From Filimonas zeae (GTDB taxonomy: Bacteria; Bacteroidota; Bacteroidia; Chitinophagales; Chitinophagaceae), in the NCBI RefSeq assembly GCF_014641615.1, contig NZ_BMIB01000004.1, forward strand, positions 1,072,785 to 1,136,784: a stretch of DNA of 64,000 nucleotides, given 5' to 3'. Below are positions 44,012 to 52,323 of this stretch, piece after piece. A program made the translations under genes and the position numbers. The notes below the pieces were generated by a model that saw only the letters and a list, made by a program, of their open reading frames with translations, searched no databases and had not been told where the DNA came from. Each line of letters opens with the position of its first letter. The first letter of the stretch is position 1.

Positions 44012-44998
44012 TTATAATTTTACACCTACACCTACCTTCTGCCTGCCACCCGAGGAGCTGAAAGAACCTTCCACGCTTTCAATAACATACTTTCCAGCCC
44101 GTTCGATATATCTCGCATCCCTGATCACCGAAACCATATTCAGATCACACACAGGGTCTAAAAAACAGGTAAGCTTTCCGGAATAACCTTTATGATATTC
44201 TTTGGTTTGTATATCCTTGTGCAGCTTCTTCAAAAAATCTGACTCAGGATCAACTCCCACCACCACAAAGCTTTTTTTTCCACCTTCCGCGGGCGCCTCC
44301 ACTTTCTTTTTAACGCCTGTAGACTTTCTTACCTCCAACGTAATATTGACTTTGGTGTCAGACTTCGACTCATCAAAATCCAGCTCCTTATCTTTAATCA
44401 CATTCCAACCCAGCCGATGCACCACTTCCTGCGACCTTTTAACATCCACATATCTTAACCCTACATACAACTCGTCAAAATTGAAGTAGGCTGTGAGAAG
44501 CATGTTTTCTTTCAGCCACTCCAACACCTTTACGCCAGACAGGCCTGCCATAGGCGCCTTTATCACAGGAATGTGAGGAATTTGCGCGCTCAACTTTACT
44601 CCGGTACCAGCTACCACATCTTCAAGTATTTTACGCACAGTAGTATGCTCGTAGTTCTTTTTCAATGTTTTCTTATCGGCCTGGAGCTGATAACTATATC
44701 CCTCACACTCAATTTCCAGCGGAATGGAATAGTTTATCTTTTTTACAAACCCCTTAAACCGAACAGAGTTATTGCCATTATAACCACAGGCAATTTCAAC
44801 CGGCATTCCCTTTTTGAATAGCATCCCGGAAGAAACAGGTAAGCCGTATTGATCTCCTCCTTTTTTCAAACGCCCAACACCCGGCATCGTTATTTTAGCA
44901 CTGTCTGCGTAGTTATCTATGCTTCTGTTCCAACTAACGCTGGTGCATTTAAAAGGCTTAAAATCGCCTATTGTAATATTGTTGGTCATTAAAAACAT
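44012..44998 (-). CDS. Tail hub protein, late-control D/gp27-like
   Basis: 328 residues. The start MTNNITIGDFKPFKCTSVSWNRSIDNYADSAKITMPG (ATG at 44989 is as likely as 44998), VEIACGYNGNNSVRFKGFVKKINYSIPLEIECEGYSYQLQADKK and the later sections follow the phage_GPD/VgrG-like hub family. It forms the ring between tube and spike. A charged KKKVEAPAEGGKKSF insert interrupts the middle. Confidence 0.75.
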   Translation of the reverse strand: MFLMTNNITIGDFKPFKCTSVSWNRSIDNYADSAKITMPGVGRLKKGGDQYGLPVSSGMLFKKGMPVEIACGYNGNNSVRFKGFVKKINYSIPLEIECEGYSYQLQADKKTLKKNYEHTTVRKILEDVVAGTGVKLSAQIPHIPVIKAPMAGLSGVKVLEWLKENMLLTAYFNFDELYVGLRYVDVKRSQEVVHRLGWNVIKDKELDFDESKSDTKVNITLEVRKSTGVKKKVEAPAEGGKKSFVVVGVDPESDFLKKLHKDIQTKEYHKGYSGKLTCFLDPVCDLNMVSVIRDARYIERAGKYVIESVEGSFSSSGGRQKVGVGVKL

Positions 44999-45004
44999 AT
45001 AACA

Positions 45005-45616
45005 CTATTTCGATTCTAACGTAAATACTGTATCGCTCTCCAATTGCATACTAAACGGCCTTACATGATTACGCCCACCCTTCACTTCCGGAAAATCAAT
45101 GCTTTCAATAACCACCCTGTCATCTTTACCAATAAAAATATCCGTTAAAGCATTACTCATTCTTACTGCATAATTCAACTCATAAAGCGTTTTGAGTGCC
45201 ATCAATTCGCTGTAAGGCCATACACGTTTCTCATCAATTACAAACCCATTCAGTGAAATGGAATAATCTTCTATATTGTATTGCTCTTTCACCGTGCCTC
45301 TCCGTTCAGCAAGCGGCGTTTTGACAATTGTTTTTTTAGAAGAAATTTTAACTACCGTATAGGGCAAAAACAGGTTTCCTTCTTTTGAAATTTCTGAAGG
45401 AACACCCCAGAACCGGGTGGGCAACCATATTTCCACACCCGCAAATGATGTTCGCAGTTCCGAGCTGTGACCATCTGTAAGCGGCTTTTCATTCATAGTT
45501 GCCAGCCACAATTCCGAAGGATCTGTTTTATCCGGCAGCCACTCCTTTACAATCGCAGGTTTAGTACCAAACGTATCTTTATACAAATCCTGTAGTTCAA
45601 ATATTATCGATCCCAT
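45005..45616 (-). CDS. DUF6046-type tail protein
   Basis: 203 residues from the ATG at 45616 (MGSIIFELQDLYKDTFGTKPAIVKEW); this start follows the tape-measure stop. The sequence fits the DUF6046 proteins always found between tape measure and hub in Bacteroidota phages. Probably the distal tail/baseplate-hub component (position of P2 gpU). The C-terminus (HVRPFSMQLESDTVFTL) is typical of beta-sandwich tail proteins. Confidence 0.68.
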   Translation of the reverse strand: MGSIIFELQDLYKDTFGTKPAIVKEWLPDKTDPSELWLATMNEKPLTDGHSSELRTSFAGVEIWLPTRFWGVPSEISKEGNLFLPYTVVKISSKKTIVKTPLAERRGTVKEQYNIEDYSISLNGFVIDEKRVWPYSELMALKTLYELNYAVRMSNALTDIFIGKDDRVVIESIDFPEVKGGRNHVRPFSMQLESDTVFTLESK

Positions 45617-45617
45617 A

Positions 45618-47579
45618 CTATTGCATTTTTGCCCCACTGTTTAAAATACGCAGATACAATTGCCCCATCCGATCTTCCAGCTGGCTTAGCCCTTCCTCCA
45701 AAGCATTCACATGGATTTCTATTTTATCCGCAAACCTTACCCCGTTGATATTAATTACACGCGGACCACCTGAGGTAACATCTTTGCCAACTTCCCTTCC
45801 AACATCTTTTGCGGTATCGGTGGGTTTGAACGTCATAGTGTTGCTATCCGTTATACCTCCCGCACTTACAGATGCGGCACCTTTGGATTCAGGCTTTAGC
45901 ACCCCGCGTTTATCCCATCCATTATCTAATTTGGCAAACCCATTCCCTATCTGTAAAAGCGCAGCCGCCCTGTCCTTCCCACTCTCATCCAGATAATTCT
46001 TCCTGTTCTTTTCCAGTTCTTCAATACGAGTTTCCGCCTCTGTTTTAATGCGCGCCGTCAACAACTCCCTGGCCTCATCGCCATGTCCTGTTAACGCCAA
46101 CCTGATCGCCTGGGCTACATTTCTTGCAAACTGAATGGCACGCTGGCCGAAGTCCTGCATTCCCAGCCAAGCCCGGCTCAGATAGTAAACAATACCTTCG
46201 TAAAAATCCCGGAAGTCAAGAATAACCGACTTTACAAAACCTTTAATAATCTCCCAAAGCCCCTCAAGCATAATCCCCCATCCTTCATACTTCCTTGTAA
46301 GTGCAGTAATCCATACAATCAAACCCACTACCAGTGCTATAATCAGCGCGATCGGGTTAATCATCATAATTGCATTCCACAATTCTGTTGCAATTGCTAC
46401 ACCTTCTGTTGCAATCGCCATAGCCACCTGCGAAAGCACCGCCCGTTCTGCAATAAGCGTATACACGCCCCAGGCAGCCGCTACAGCAATTATCAACTCC
46501 TTATTATCCAGAAGAAAGCCTGCCAGCGCACCCATGCTATCCAGAATAGGCAACAATGCCTGCCCCAGCTTTATCCTAAGCGTATCCACCCATTGTTGCA
46601 AAAGCTGCATCTTCGCAGCTGGCGACTCTGCTGCAAGGTTTAATCCATCGTAAAACTCCCCACCACTTTTTGTAGCATCTTTTAAGGCTACATCAATCAT
46701 GTCAATCCCAATGGCCCCTTCCCTGAATTTCTTCATCACGGCACCTTCATCCATATTCATGGATTCTGAAATTTGTTTAATTGGATCAAAGTGTCCGGTC
46801 CGGAATTGCTCAAGGCTTTTTTCGTCGAGCTTTCCAGATGCCTGCACGGCCCCGTAAGCACCTGTGAGGTCCGCCATCTTTCCTGCATCCCCTCCGCTTA
46901 TGTCTCCAAATGCCTGTATTAACGGCAACACTTTACCATTCCCCCCCCCCTGTACCTGCAAATCAGCGGCTGTTTTAAAAACTCCTCTGCCCAGCACCGT
47001 ATGTTCTGCCATATCATCAAGGCCGCTCGCCAGCTTCTCACCCTCTACTGCGTTATGCGCCAAGCCAATCACATTATTCCTGGCCGCATTGTACTCCCGG
47101 GCCATATCCATAGATTCCGTTACCAGATCTCTGAGCCCGTTAACAGCCTGCAACGCCCACGCCCTTGCCTGCCCCGCAAACCTACCCGGCCCGTTTCCGT
47201 GAGCCGCATTTCCACCTACCGCCGCTCCGGCCGCAGGAGCAGCAGGGATATTGGCAATTGCTCCGACTGCCGGAGTAGCAGGGATATTGGCAATTGCACC
47301 GGCAGCCCTTTGTGCTGCCTGATGCAATTCTTCCATATCATCCACTGCATCACTTATCCCGCTATCTTCAAAAGTCTGCTTCATTGTTTCTCCCAGGCCA
47401 GGCAGTTCATTATTTAAGGTCTGGAACCTGGAAATAAGTGCATCCAGTTTTTTAGTGGTGTTCACTATATAATTCTGCACTTTGTCAAAAGACTTTTTTG
47501 CGTGCTCTGCAAACTCCGCAAGACCACTTCCGGCTATGGACCTTATGCTAACAAACAGTTCAATTACACTACCGTTCAT
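45618..47579 (-). CDS. Tail tape measure protein
   Basis: 653 residues. N-terminal coiled coil (FAEHAKKSFDKVQNYIVNTTKKLDALI), Ala/Pro/Gly low-complexity (NIPATPAVGAIANIPAAPAAG), the conserved block around MKKFREGAIGIDMIDVALK, hydrophobic stretches (about residues 350-430; IIAVAAAWGVYTL, IALIIALVVGLIVWITAL) and a C-terminal coiled coil. These are the marks of tape measure proteins, which set tail length: at about 0.15 nm per residue, near 95 nm. Start ATG overlaps the stop of the frameshifted chaperone product (ATGA), so translation is coupled. Confidence 0.9.
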   Translation of the reverse strand: MNGSVIELFVSIRSIAGSGLAEFAEHAKKSFDKVQNYIVNTTKKLDALISRFQTLNNELPGLGETMKQTFEDSGISDAVDDMEELHQAAQRAAGAIANIPATPAVGAIANIPAAPAAGAAVGGNAAHGNGPGRFAGQARAWALQAVNGLRDLVTESMDMAREYNAARNNVIGLAHNAVEGEKLASGLDDMAEHTVLGRGVFKTAADLQVQGGGNGKVLPLIQAFGDISGGDAGKMADLTGAYGAVQASGKLDEKSLEQFRTGHFDPIKQISESMNMDEGAVMKKFREGAIGIDMIDVALKDATKSGGEFYDGLNLAAESPAAKMQLLQQWVDTLRIKLGQALLPILDSMGALAGFLLDNKELIIAVAAAWGVYTLIAERAVLSQVAMAIATEGVAIATELWNAIMMINPIALIIALVVGLIVWITALTRKYEGWGIMLEGLWEIIKGFVKSVILDFRDFYEGIVYYLSRAWLGMQDFGQRAIQFARNVAQAIRLALTGHGDEARELLTARIKTEAETRIEELEKNRKNYLDESGKDRAAALLQIGNGFAKLDNGWDKRGVLKPESKGAASVSAGGITDSNTMTFKPTDTAKDVGREVGKDVTSGGPRVININGVRFADKIEIHVNALEEGLSQLEDRMGQLYLRILNSGAKMQ

Positions 47580-47773
47580 TTTAAAAATGTTTCAAGTGAA
47601 TTATTAAGGCTGTTTTCCGCTTCCATTTTCCTTATGGTTTTTATATGTGCCACTTTCAGCACCAGGGCCTCATCAGAAAGCAGCGATGCATCACGCCCTG
47701 TATAATACTCCACCAATGTTTCTAAAAAGCCGAACACATCCTGTTCGGCTTTTTTCGATGCATCGCTTATCTT
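47576..47773 (-). CDS. C-terminal part of tail chaperone, reached by -1 frameshift
   Basis: An open frame of 65 codons with no ATG start, reading K-I-S-D-A-S-K-K-A-E-Q then FGFLETLVEYYTG, LSDEALVLKVAHIKTIRKMEAEN and a stop at 47578-47576 that overlaps the tape-measure ATG. It is entered from the chaperone gene at CTA-AAA-AGA-TAA (47778-47767): a -1 slip on the five A at 47776-47772 puts AAG next and bypasses the TAA. The result would be a 203-residue fusion. This matches the G/GT (lambda) and E/E' (P2) logic of tail-assembly chaperones, which nearly always lies between tube and tape-measure genes. The protein-like composition and exact gene position are the evidence; slippage itself is not proven. 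Confidence 0.75.
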   Translation of the reverse strand, partial: KISDASKKAEQDVFGFLETLVEYYTGRDASLLSDEALVLKVAHIKTIRKMEAENSLNNSLETFLK

Positions 47774-47776
47774 TTT
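47724..47776 (-). promoter_or_regulatory. Candidate frameshift site with downstream 13-bp hairpin
   Basis: Slip sequence CTAAAAAGATAA ends at the TAA 47769-47767. Sixteen nt later (minus strand) comes a perfect 13-bp stem, arms 47754-47742 and 47736-47724 (AAAAAGCCGAACA / TGTTCGGCTTTTT), with a 5-nt loop. A stem downstream of a slippery run is the usual stimulator; the spacing is longer than the typical 5-9 nt. It also has A/T runs like a terminator, so it may reduce transcription into the tape-measure gene. Confidence 0.6.
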
Positions 47777-48186
47777 AGCAGTACTGCCTTTTTACCTTCA
47801 ATTAATTTGTTCAGGCTGTTAGCTGCAGGAATAAAGTATTCGTCATCTTCCAGAATTTCCTTATCGCCTTCAATCCAACATTCACGCATACAGGCCTCCA
47901 GAAAAAGATACAGACCCTCGTCTGATATTTTGGTGCTGGCAAAAGAAAGAATATGCCTGTCGATGGGCTTTAACACAGCCAACTTATCGATATTTTCTTC
48001 TTCGTCAAGTAAAGGCAGAAAAAACAAGCCTTTATTTGCATTGCTCCATTTCTTTACAGCGTCTTCGCCATAACGTTCATTAGCTAATAAAGCACACTTC
48101 TCGCGCAGAGAACTATCTTTCTCCTTTCTCTCCCGCTCTCTGATTTCCTTTAAAGAAGAACCTTTTCCTATATCTGTCCTTACCAT
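47767..48186 (-). CDS. Tail assembly chaperone, 0-frame product
   Basis: 139 residues, very charged: MVRTDIGKGSSLKEIRERERKEKDSS, then a globular part (EEENIDKLAVLKPIDRHILSFASTKIS, EACMRECWIEGDKEILEDDEYFIPAANSLNKLIEGKKAVLLKR). Short helical proteins between tube and tape measure are the tail assembly chaperones that coat the tape measure during assembly. The last codons carry the slip site for a longer form. Follows the tube gene by 25 bp. Confidence 0.72.
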   Translation of the reverse strand: MVRTDIGKGSSLKEIRERERKEKDSSLREKCALLANERYGEDAVKKWSNANKGLFFLPLLDEEENIDKLAVLKPIDRHILSFASTKISDEGLYLFLEACMRECWIEGDKEILEDDEYFIPAANSLNKLIEGKKAVLLKR

Positions 48187-48211
48187 TTCACTTACTTTTA
48201 CGGTCTAATAC

Positions 48212-48643
48212 TTATTTAAATTTCATATCCATTGCCATGAATGGCAGGCTAACCTCTGTCATTTTTGCAGTACGCTCCATTGCAAAAGGCATTTCAGTAA
48301 AAGCCAACTGCTGAACAGCAATGGTTTTAGGAGCGTCAGACAATGATTTCTTATACACACAGGTAACTGTAATTAATGTATGTGGCACATGCAGTATAGT
48401 TTCGTAGCCTGCAAACTGAGCAGCTTCGTTTAACATATCCACTTCATATTTCAGCAACTTTAAGCTTCCGGTATAAGACTCGTCGCCCATTTGAATATCT
48501 ATGGGCTTACTGCCTGCCGCGCGTAAATATTCCTTTTCTATAGCGGCCTTGAATTCAAACCCGGTAATACCAACTACTGTTCGTTTTAATATTGTTACAC
48601 TGGTTTGAGACCAGGCACACTCACTCGTTGAAAATGCTCCCAT
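48212..48643 (-). CDS. Tail tube protein
   Basis: 143 residues. The position directly after the sheath and the pattern (SECAWSQTSVTILKRTVVGITGFEFKAAIEKEYLRAAGSKPIDIQMGDESYTGSLKLLKYEVDMLNEAA...LPFMAMDMKFK) match contractile tail tube proteins, which form the inner hollow tube. No signal peptide. The gene is 37 bp after the sheath stop. Confidence 0.78.
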   Translation of the reverse strand: MGAFSTSECAWSQTSVTILKRTVVGITGFEFKAAIEKEYLRAAGSKPIDIQMGDESYTGSLKLLKYEVDMLNEAAQFAGYETILHVPHTLITVTCVYKKSLSDAPKTIAVQQLAFTEMPFAMERTAKMTEVSLPFMAMDMKFK

Positions 48644-48680
48644 TATAAATTGATTATTTAATTATCAGATGTTGTTCGGC

Positions 48681-49820
48681 TTAAGCGGCAGTCAGGCCCA
48701 GTTCAATTTCAATGAAACTGGTATAACCAACCGGGCGCACCCTTAACTTAACAGAAAGTGTATTCGTATTGATGATATTCTGCGCAGGACTAATGGTTAC
48801 TTCCAGACCGCTGATCTGATCGCCCATGTTTACTTTAATCTGCTGATCTATCAGCGCAGACAGGTACGCAATATCTGAATCTGAGATATTGCCATCGGCA
48901 GTAACATTTACTTCACTCTCTACCTGTTCTACATAAGTGGCTGCGGCTATTACAGCTGCTTTATCCAGCACACGGCCATGGGCTAATAAACGATAATCAT
49001 CATTGCTGGACATGCGGTCGATACCAAAGTAAACGCCTGCCTTTTGCGGATGCTTCATAAAGCTGATATACCCTTTTCCATGAATAGACTCCAGGCTTAC
49101 CAGATCTTTAATCAGCTTAGAGCCAACGTAAGCATTGGTTATGCTTAATGGTCCGTTAGCCACTTTACCCAGCTTAATATGTGCAGGATACTTAACCGCA
49201 CGCCCCAACGCCAACCCAACAGACGCAGAATTATCCGGCAGTGTTCCACCCAGTACTACGCCCGCAAAACCGTTACTGGCTGTATCAGGCTCATAAATAG
49301 TTGCACTTGACTCCACCGCAATGCGCCCTTCAATTAATATGCGCAATGGCGTAAGTGCTGCCAGGCGGGCCTGCGCAAAAACTTTAGCCTTTACAACTGC
49401 AGCGGATACATCAGCATCCAGAAAATCAGTACCGGCAGCGTAACCAGTAGGTGGCTTTCTAAAAACACCCAGCAACCGCACTTTACCTTCGGCAGCTGTT
49501 ATCAGCTTTTTAGCACCCGCAACGTTGGTTTCGTCCAGAATGTCCGCCATTGTTTGCGTAGCTGCAACCCCCATTACATACAACTCCTGATTACCACCCA
49601 CTTCACCATAAAACTCCTTTAAATGCCTGTGCATGGCCGGCTCTGCCGCCTCAGTAAAACCTTTGCTTTCGGCATCTGCCAGATTAAAAACCACGACCGG
49701 ACTACCCTGCAAACCAGCGGTATTCACCGTTCCAACTAAACCCGCTATTCCATCTACAGCGGCAACATCACTTAGCAAGTTGCCATTTGCATAGGCAACT
49801 ACTACCTTAGGATAAGACAT
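48681..49820 (-). CDS. Tail sheath protein (DUF2586 type)
   Basis: 379 residues. The N-terminus MSYPKVVVAYANGNLLSDVAAVDGIAGLVGTVNTAGLQGSPVVVFNLADAESKGFT and the C-terminal NMGDQISGLEVTISPAQNIINTNTLSVKLRVRPVGYTSFIEIELGL belong to the DUF2586 sheath proteins of Bacteroidota contractile tails. The C-terminal strands of such proteins link neighbouring subunits. The sheath contracts to drive the tube through the envelope. It heads the structural genes after the lysis block, with 30 bp between. Confidence 0.88.
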   Translation of the reverse strand: MSYPKVVVAYANGNLLSDVAAVDGIAGLVGTVNTAGLQGSPVVVFNLADAESKGFTEAAEPAMHRHLKEFYGEVGGNQELYVMGVAATQTMADILDETNVAGAKKLITAAEGKVRLLGVFRKPPTGYAAGTDFLDADVSAAVVKAKVFAQARLAALTPLRILIEGRIAVESSATIYEPDTASNGFAGVVLGGTLPDNSASVGLALGRAVKYPAHIKLGKVANGPLSITNAYVGSKLIKDLVSLESIHGKGYISFMKHPQKAGVYFGIDRMSSNDDYRLLAHGRVLDKAAVIAAATYVEQVESEVNVTADGNISDSDIAYLSALIDQQIKVNMGDQISGLEVTISPAQNIINTNTLSVKLRVRPVGYTSFIEIELGLTAA

Positions 49821-49850
49821 GCTTTATTTATTTATGTTTATGCTTGAATT

Positions 49851-50405
49851 TTAGATTACCCATCTGCTAATAGAGTGTGTGGCTGCTACGGAACGTATTC
49901 TTCTGTACACGCCATCTCCCTCTCTATTTCCTCCATCATTTGTATTCCCTTCTACGGAGTAGAAGGTTCCCATGCTTTTGTTGGCCCAGCCATCAAAAAA
50001 ACCGGTATGCCCTATGCGCCCCAGGCTTTTATAATACAGGCAGAACACATCTGCCGGAAGCGGCCCGGCCAACCAGCGGCCCTTATAAAAAAGCAGCGCC
50101 TCTTTTCTCTGACAACTGGCAGCCATACCATTTATATCTACCGCCTTCGTTATGCCACCTTTCAGCAAACACCATTTCACAAATGCAGCACACCAGGCGT
50201 AACCTTTATTAAGGCCAACAGACTTTAAATAGCCTTCTACCGCAACACCATCATTATTACCTGTTCTCTCTCTAACACCAATCTGTGTTTTATATGTTGC
50301 TACAACGGCGTTACGCTTGCTGCCGCCAGCAGTCTGAGAAAAACAATAACTGCAACAGAGAAAAAGAAAACCAGCCAGAAAGATGCAAACAGTAATTTTT
50401 GCCAT
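49851..50405 (-). CDS. Exported peptidoglycan hydrolase of TIGR02594/CHAP-like type
   Basis: 184 residues with a signal peptide (MAKITVCIFLAGFLFLCCSYCFS). Catalytic pattern: Cys in YAWCAAFVKWCL (about residue 73), His in GRIGHTGFF (about 131), Asn/Gln in VEGNTN. These are the cysteine/histidine-dependent amidase/endopeptidase residues. It should cut peptide stems of peptidoglycan to release particles at cell lysis. Its start lies inside the previous holin-like gene (106-bp overlap), a lysis-gene layout. Confidence 0.78.
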   Translation of the reverse strand: MAKITVCIFLAGFLFLCCSYCFSQTAGGSKRNAVVATYKTQIGVRERTGNNDGVAVEGYLKSVGLNKGYAWCAAFVKWCLLKGGITKAVDINGMAASCQRKEALLFYKGRWLAGPLPADVFCLYYKSLGRIGHTGFFDGWANKSMGTFYSVEGNTNDGGNREGDGVYRRIRSVAATHSISRWVI

Positions 50406-50731
50406 GCTTTTAGTTTTATAAAATCTTCAAAAGAGTAGAGCTTGTATTCGCGGTATTCAATACCCGACTCTTCCACCTTGTATCGCTTGCCCCATAGATA
50501 GTTGTGTACTTTACGCAGATTGAACCACAGCCCTATGCGTGCAACAGCAAACAAACCTGCCATGATACCGGCGGTAGCTATTAAAGCCTGAATCCAGTTA
50601 ATGGCGTAATACTCCATGGCTACGCCACCTACCGAGGAAGGTCCCATATTTAAAAACCAATAGCTTAGAAAAGCAACCGCAACACTCCATATCCAGTCAT
50701 GCATCAACAACCATCTCTTTACTCCTTTCAT
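50300..50731 (-). CDS. Holin-like membrane protein
   Basis: 143 residues with three hydrophobic segments: about residues 9-28 (WIWSVAVAFLSYWFLN), 45-66 (IQALIATAGIMAGLFAVARIGL) and 110-135 (LLFASFWLVFFFSVAVIVFL). The middle is basic and polar. Overlap with the lysin gene and neighbouring u-spanin-like gene make it the best holin candidate. No family is recognised. Confidence 0.55.
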   Translation of the reverse strand: MKGVKRWLLMHDWIWSVAVAFLSYWFLNMGPSSVGGVAMEYYAINWIQALIATAGIMAGLFAVARIGLWFNLRKVHNYLWGKRYKVEESGIEYREYKLYSFEDFIKLKAWQKLLFASFWLVFFFSVAVIVFLRLLAAASVTPL

Positions 50732-50743
50732 GTAATTACTACT

Positions 50744-51298
50744 TTATTGTTTACAATATTTTCTCACCCATATCGCCAATACAATACAGCATAGCACTAG
50801 CAGAAGACCACCCAGTATACCACCTGCTCCACGGGCATCCGACACCTTACCTCTCTCCTTCTTTTCCAAAACAGTACTATCCAGCACCCTCCTGCTATTG
50901 CTATCTGTATTTGAGGCAAACATTCTTATGCTCTCTTCATTGTATACATCTACCGTTACCTCTTCTGCTTTTTTCTCAGCCGTTAAAATCCCTTTTCCCG
51001 TTACCGGATTAAATAGCGCCTTTACCCGCAATGTGCCCGTTTCTAATGCCGTTTCCACAACTCCTGTATCCAAAGGGTTAAAGAAAAAATTACCAACCAC
51101 GCTATCCGGTTTTGTACTTACAACACCTTTACTTTTAGAAACCGAACGGCGCTCATTCAACTCAACAGCAGAAGACTTACTAAATTCTTCTGTTTTTAAA
51201 ACAGAAAGACTATCTAATGACACAACTGACTTATTCACATTCCGGCCGGTACTGCACGCAGTAATCAGCACAACTATCAGCAATAACCATTTACTCAT
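50744..51298 (-). CDS. Lipoprotein with C-terminal membrane anchor, u-spanin-like
   Basis: 184 residues. N-terminal lipobox (MSKWLLLIVVLITAC, Cys 15) and a C-terminal transmembrane helix (GGILGGLLLVLCCIVLAIWV). A polar, beta-rich periplasmic part joins them. One chain attached to both outer (lipid) and inner membrane is the design of unimolecular spanins, which fuse the two membranes in the last lysis step. The gene overlaps the next by 4 bp and is inside the lysis block. The role is inference from topology. Confidence 0.6.
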   Translation of the reverse strand: MSKWLLLIVVLITACSTGRNVNKSVVSLDSLSVLKTEEFSKSSAVELNERRSVSKSKGVVSTKPDSVVGNFFFNPLDTGVVETALETGTLRVKALFNPVTGKGILTAEKKAEEVTVDVYNEESIRMFASNTDSNSRRVLDSTVLEKKERGKVSDARGAGGILGGLLLVLCCIVLAIWVRKYCKQ

Positions 51299-51609
51299 GC
51301 TACTTTGTTTTCTATAACTGTTTTCAATTTTATCACCTGCCTCTCCAGCACTTTGTTCTCCGTTCGCAAGCGCTCCACTTCTGCACTAAGCGTAGCGCAC
51401 CTTTCCGTAAGAACACTTATCTGTTTTTCCAGATCAGCAGAAAATGAACGCCATAAATTCACTGTTTTCTCAATATTCTCCAGTTGAATTTTTTCCGTAT
51501 CCACCTCCAGCTTTTTTGCTTCTGCCTTTAGCTTTGCACGATATAATAACCTGGCCAGCAAAGAAGTTACTACTGCAGTAACAAGCGATACCCATACCGT
51601 AATATTCAT
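51295..51609 (-). CDS. Coiled-coil protein with N-terminal membrane helix
   Basis: 104 residues: a hydrophobic N-terminus (NITVWVSLVTAVVTSLLARLLY), then a long heptad-rich helix (VDTEKIQLENIEKTVNLW...EVERLRTENKVLERQVIKLKTVIENK). First gene of the lysis block. Could be an antiholin, a small holin, or an inner-membrane spanin partner; the sequence does not decide. Confidence 0.5.
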   Translation of the reverse strand: MNITVWVSLVTAVVTSLLARLLYRAKLKAEAKKLEVDTEKIQLENIEKTVNLWRSFSADLEKQISVLTERCATLSAEVERLRTENKVLERQVIKLKTVIENKVA

Positions 51610-51831
51610 TATATATATTTTTTCAACTTAACTAACTTTTCATTTATCAACCGGCGACAATGTAAAATTGCATCTATTTAAAAACCTTTCAAAACGGCCA
51701 TTTTACGACAATACACTTAAAGAAACACCAACCTGTATCTACTGCACCATCATAGTTTTCAATAACTAACTGAAGTAATGCTATTACGACATTTGCCATG
51801 CAGCAGCACTAAATACTGCGCACCTAAAAAA

Positions 51832-52323
51832 ATGTCTATGAGTAATTTTTATGCATTAATGTTAACAGAAATGAAAGCACGGATTAATGAAATGGTTCCT
51901 GAAATCGTTTACATAGATCAGGACTTTGGACAGCTAGACAATGAAAACGCAATTAACCTTGCATACCCTTGTTTACTGATTGATTTTACGGGAACAACTT
52001 TTAATCAAAACGGACAATTATCAGAAACCGGAGATGCTTCTATTCAAATGAGAATAGGATACAAGATGAATGATGAAGCTGCGGCGCAAGGAATAACAGA
52101 AACGGCTTTAGCTTATTATGAACTGGAAGGGAAGATTTATAAAGCATTTAAAGGCTGGAATCCCGCAAATGGAATTAGCCAGCCTTTGAATCGCGTCAGC
52201 GATGCATCGGAAAAACGAACCGATGGAATCAGAGTGAGAAAGCTATTATTTAACACTATGTTTGAAGACTCAACAGCTTCAACAAATTATACAACCACAA
52301 GCCCCCGAATGACCATTGAATAA
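51832..52323 (+). CDS. Putative tail terminator/completion protein, opposite strand
   Basis: 163 residues from the ATG at 51832 (MSMSNFYALMLTEMKARI); an in-frame ATG at 51778 adds 18 residues with no similarity to a fold. The pattern I..I.Y.....NENAINLAYPCLLIDF...FNQNGQ...G.ASIQMRIGYKM resembles tail terminator/completion proteins. It is the only structural-looking gene on the plus strand; its stop abuts the stop of the next minus gene with no base between. It is divergent from the lysis block, so it has its own promoter, probably within 51610-51830. Assignment tentative. Confidence 0.45.
   Translation: MSMSNFYALMLTEMKARINEMVPEIVYIDQDFGQLDNENAINLAYPCLLIDFTGTTFNQNGQLSETGDASIQMRIGYKMNDEAAAQGITETALAYYELEGKIYKAFKGWNPANGISQPLNRVSDASEKRTDGIRVRKLLFNTMFEDSTASTNYTTTSPRMTIE

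Noticed and set aside
47724..47754. Hairpin read as an ordinary terminator only
   Set aside because: It lies inside the frameshifted frame and before the tape measure, so a frameshift-stimulating role is at least as likely; a terminator role cannot be excluded.
48753..48770. AGAAAGTGTATTCG inside the sheath gene, similar to the PepSY operator half
   Set aside because: Single half-site in a coding region without a TGGCA...TTGG partner at 75 bp.
39127..49820. Extracellular contractile injection system (eCIS) or type VI secretion
   Set aside because: No AAA+ ATPase, DUF4255/DUF4157 or TssJLM-type genes; order of genes and presence of lysis block fit a phage-type tail.
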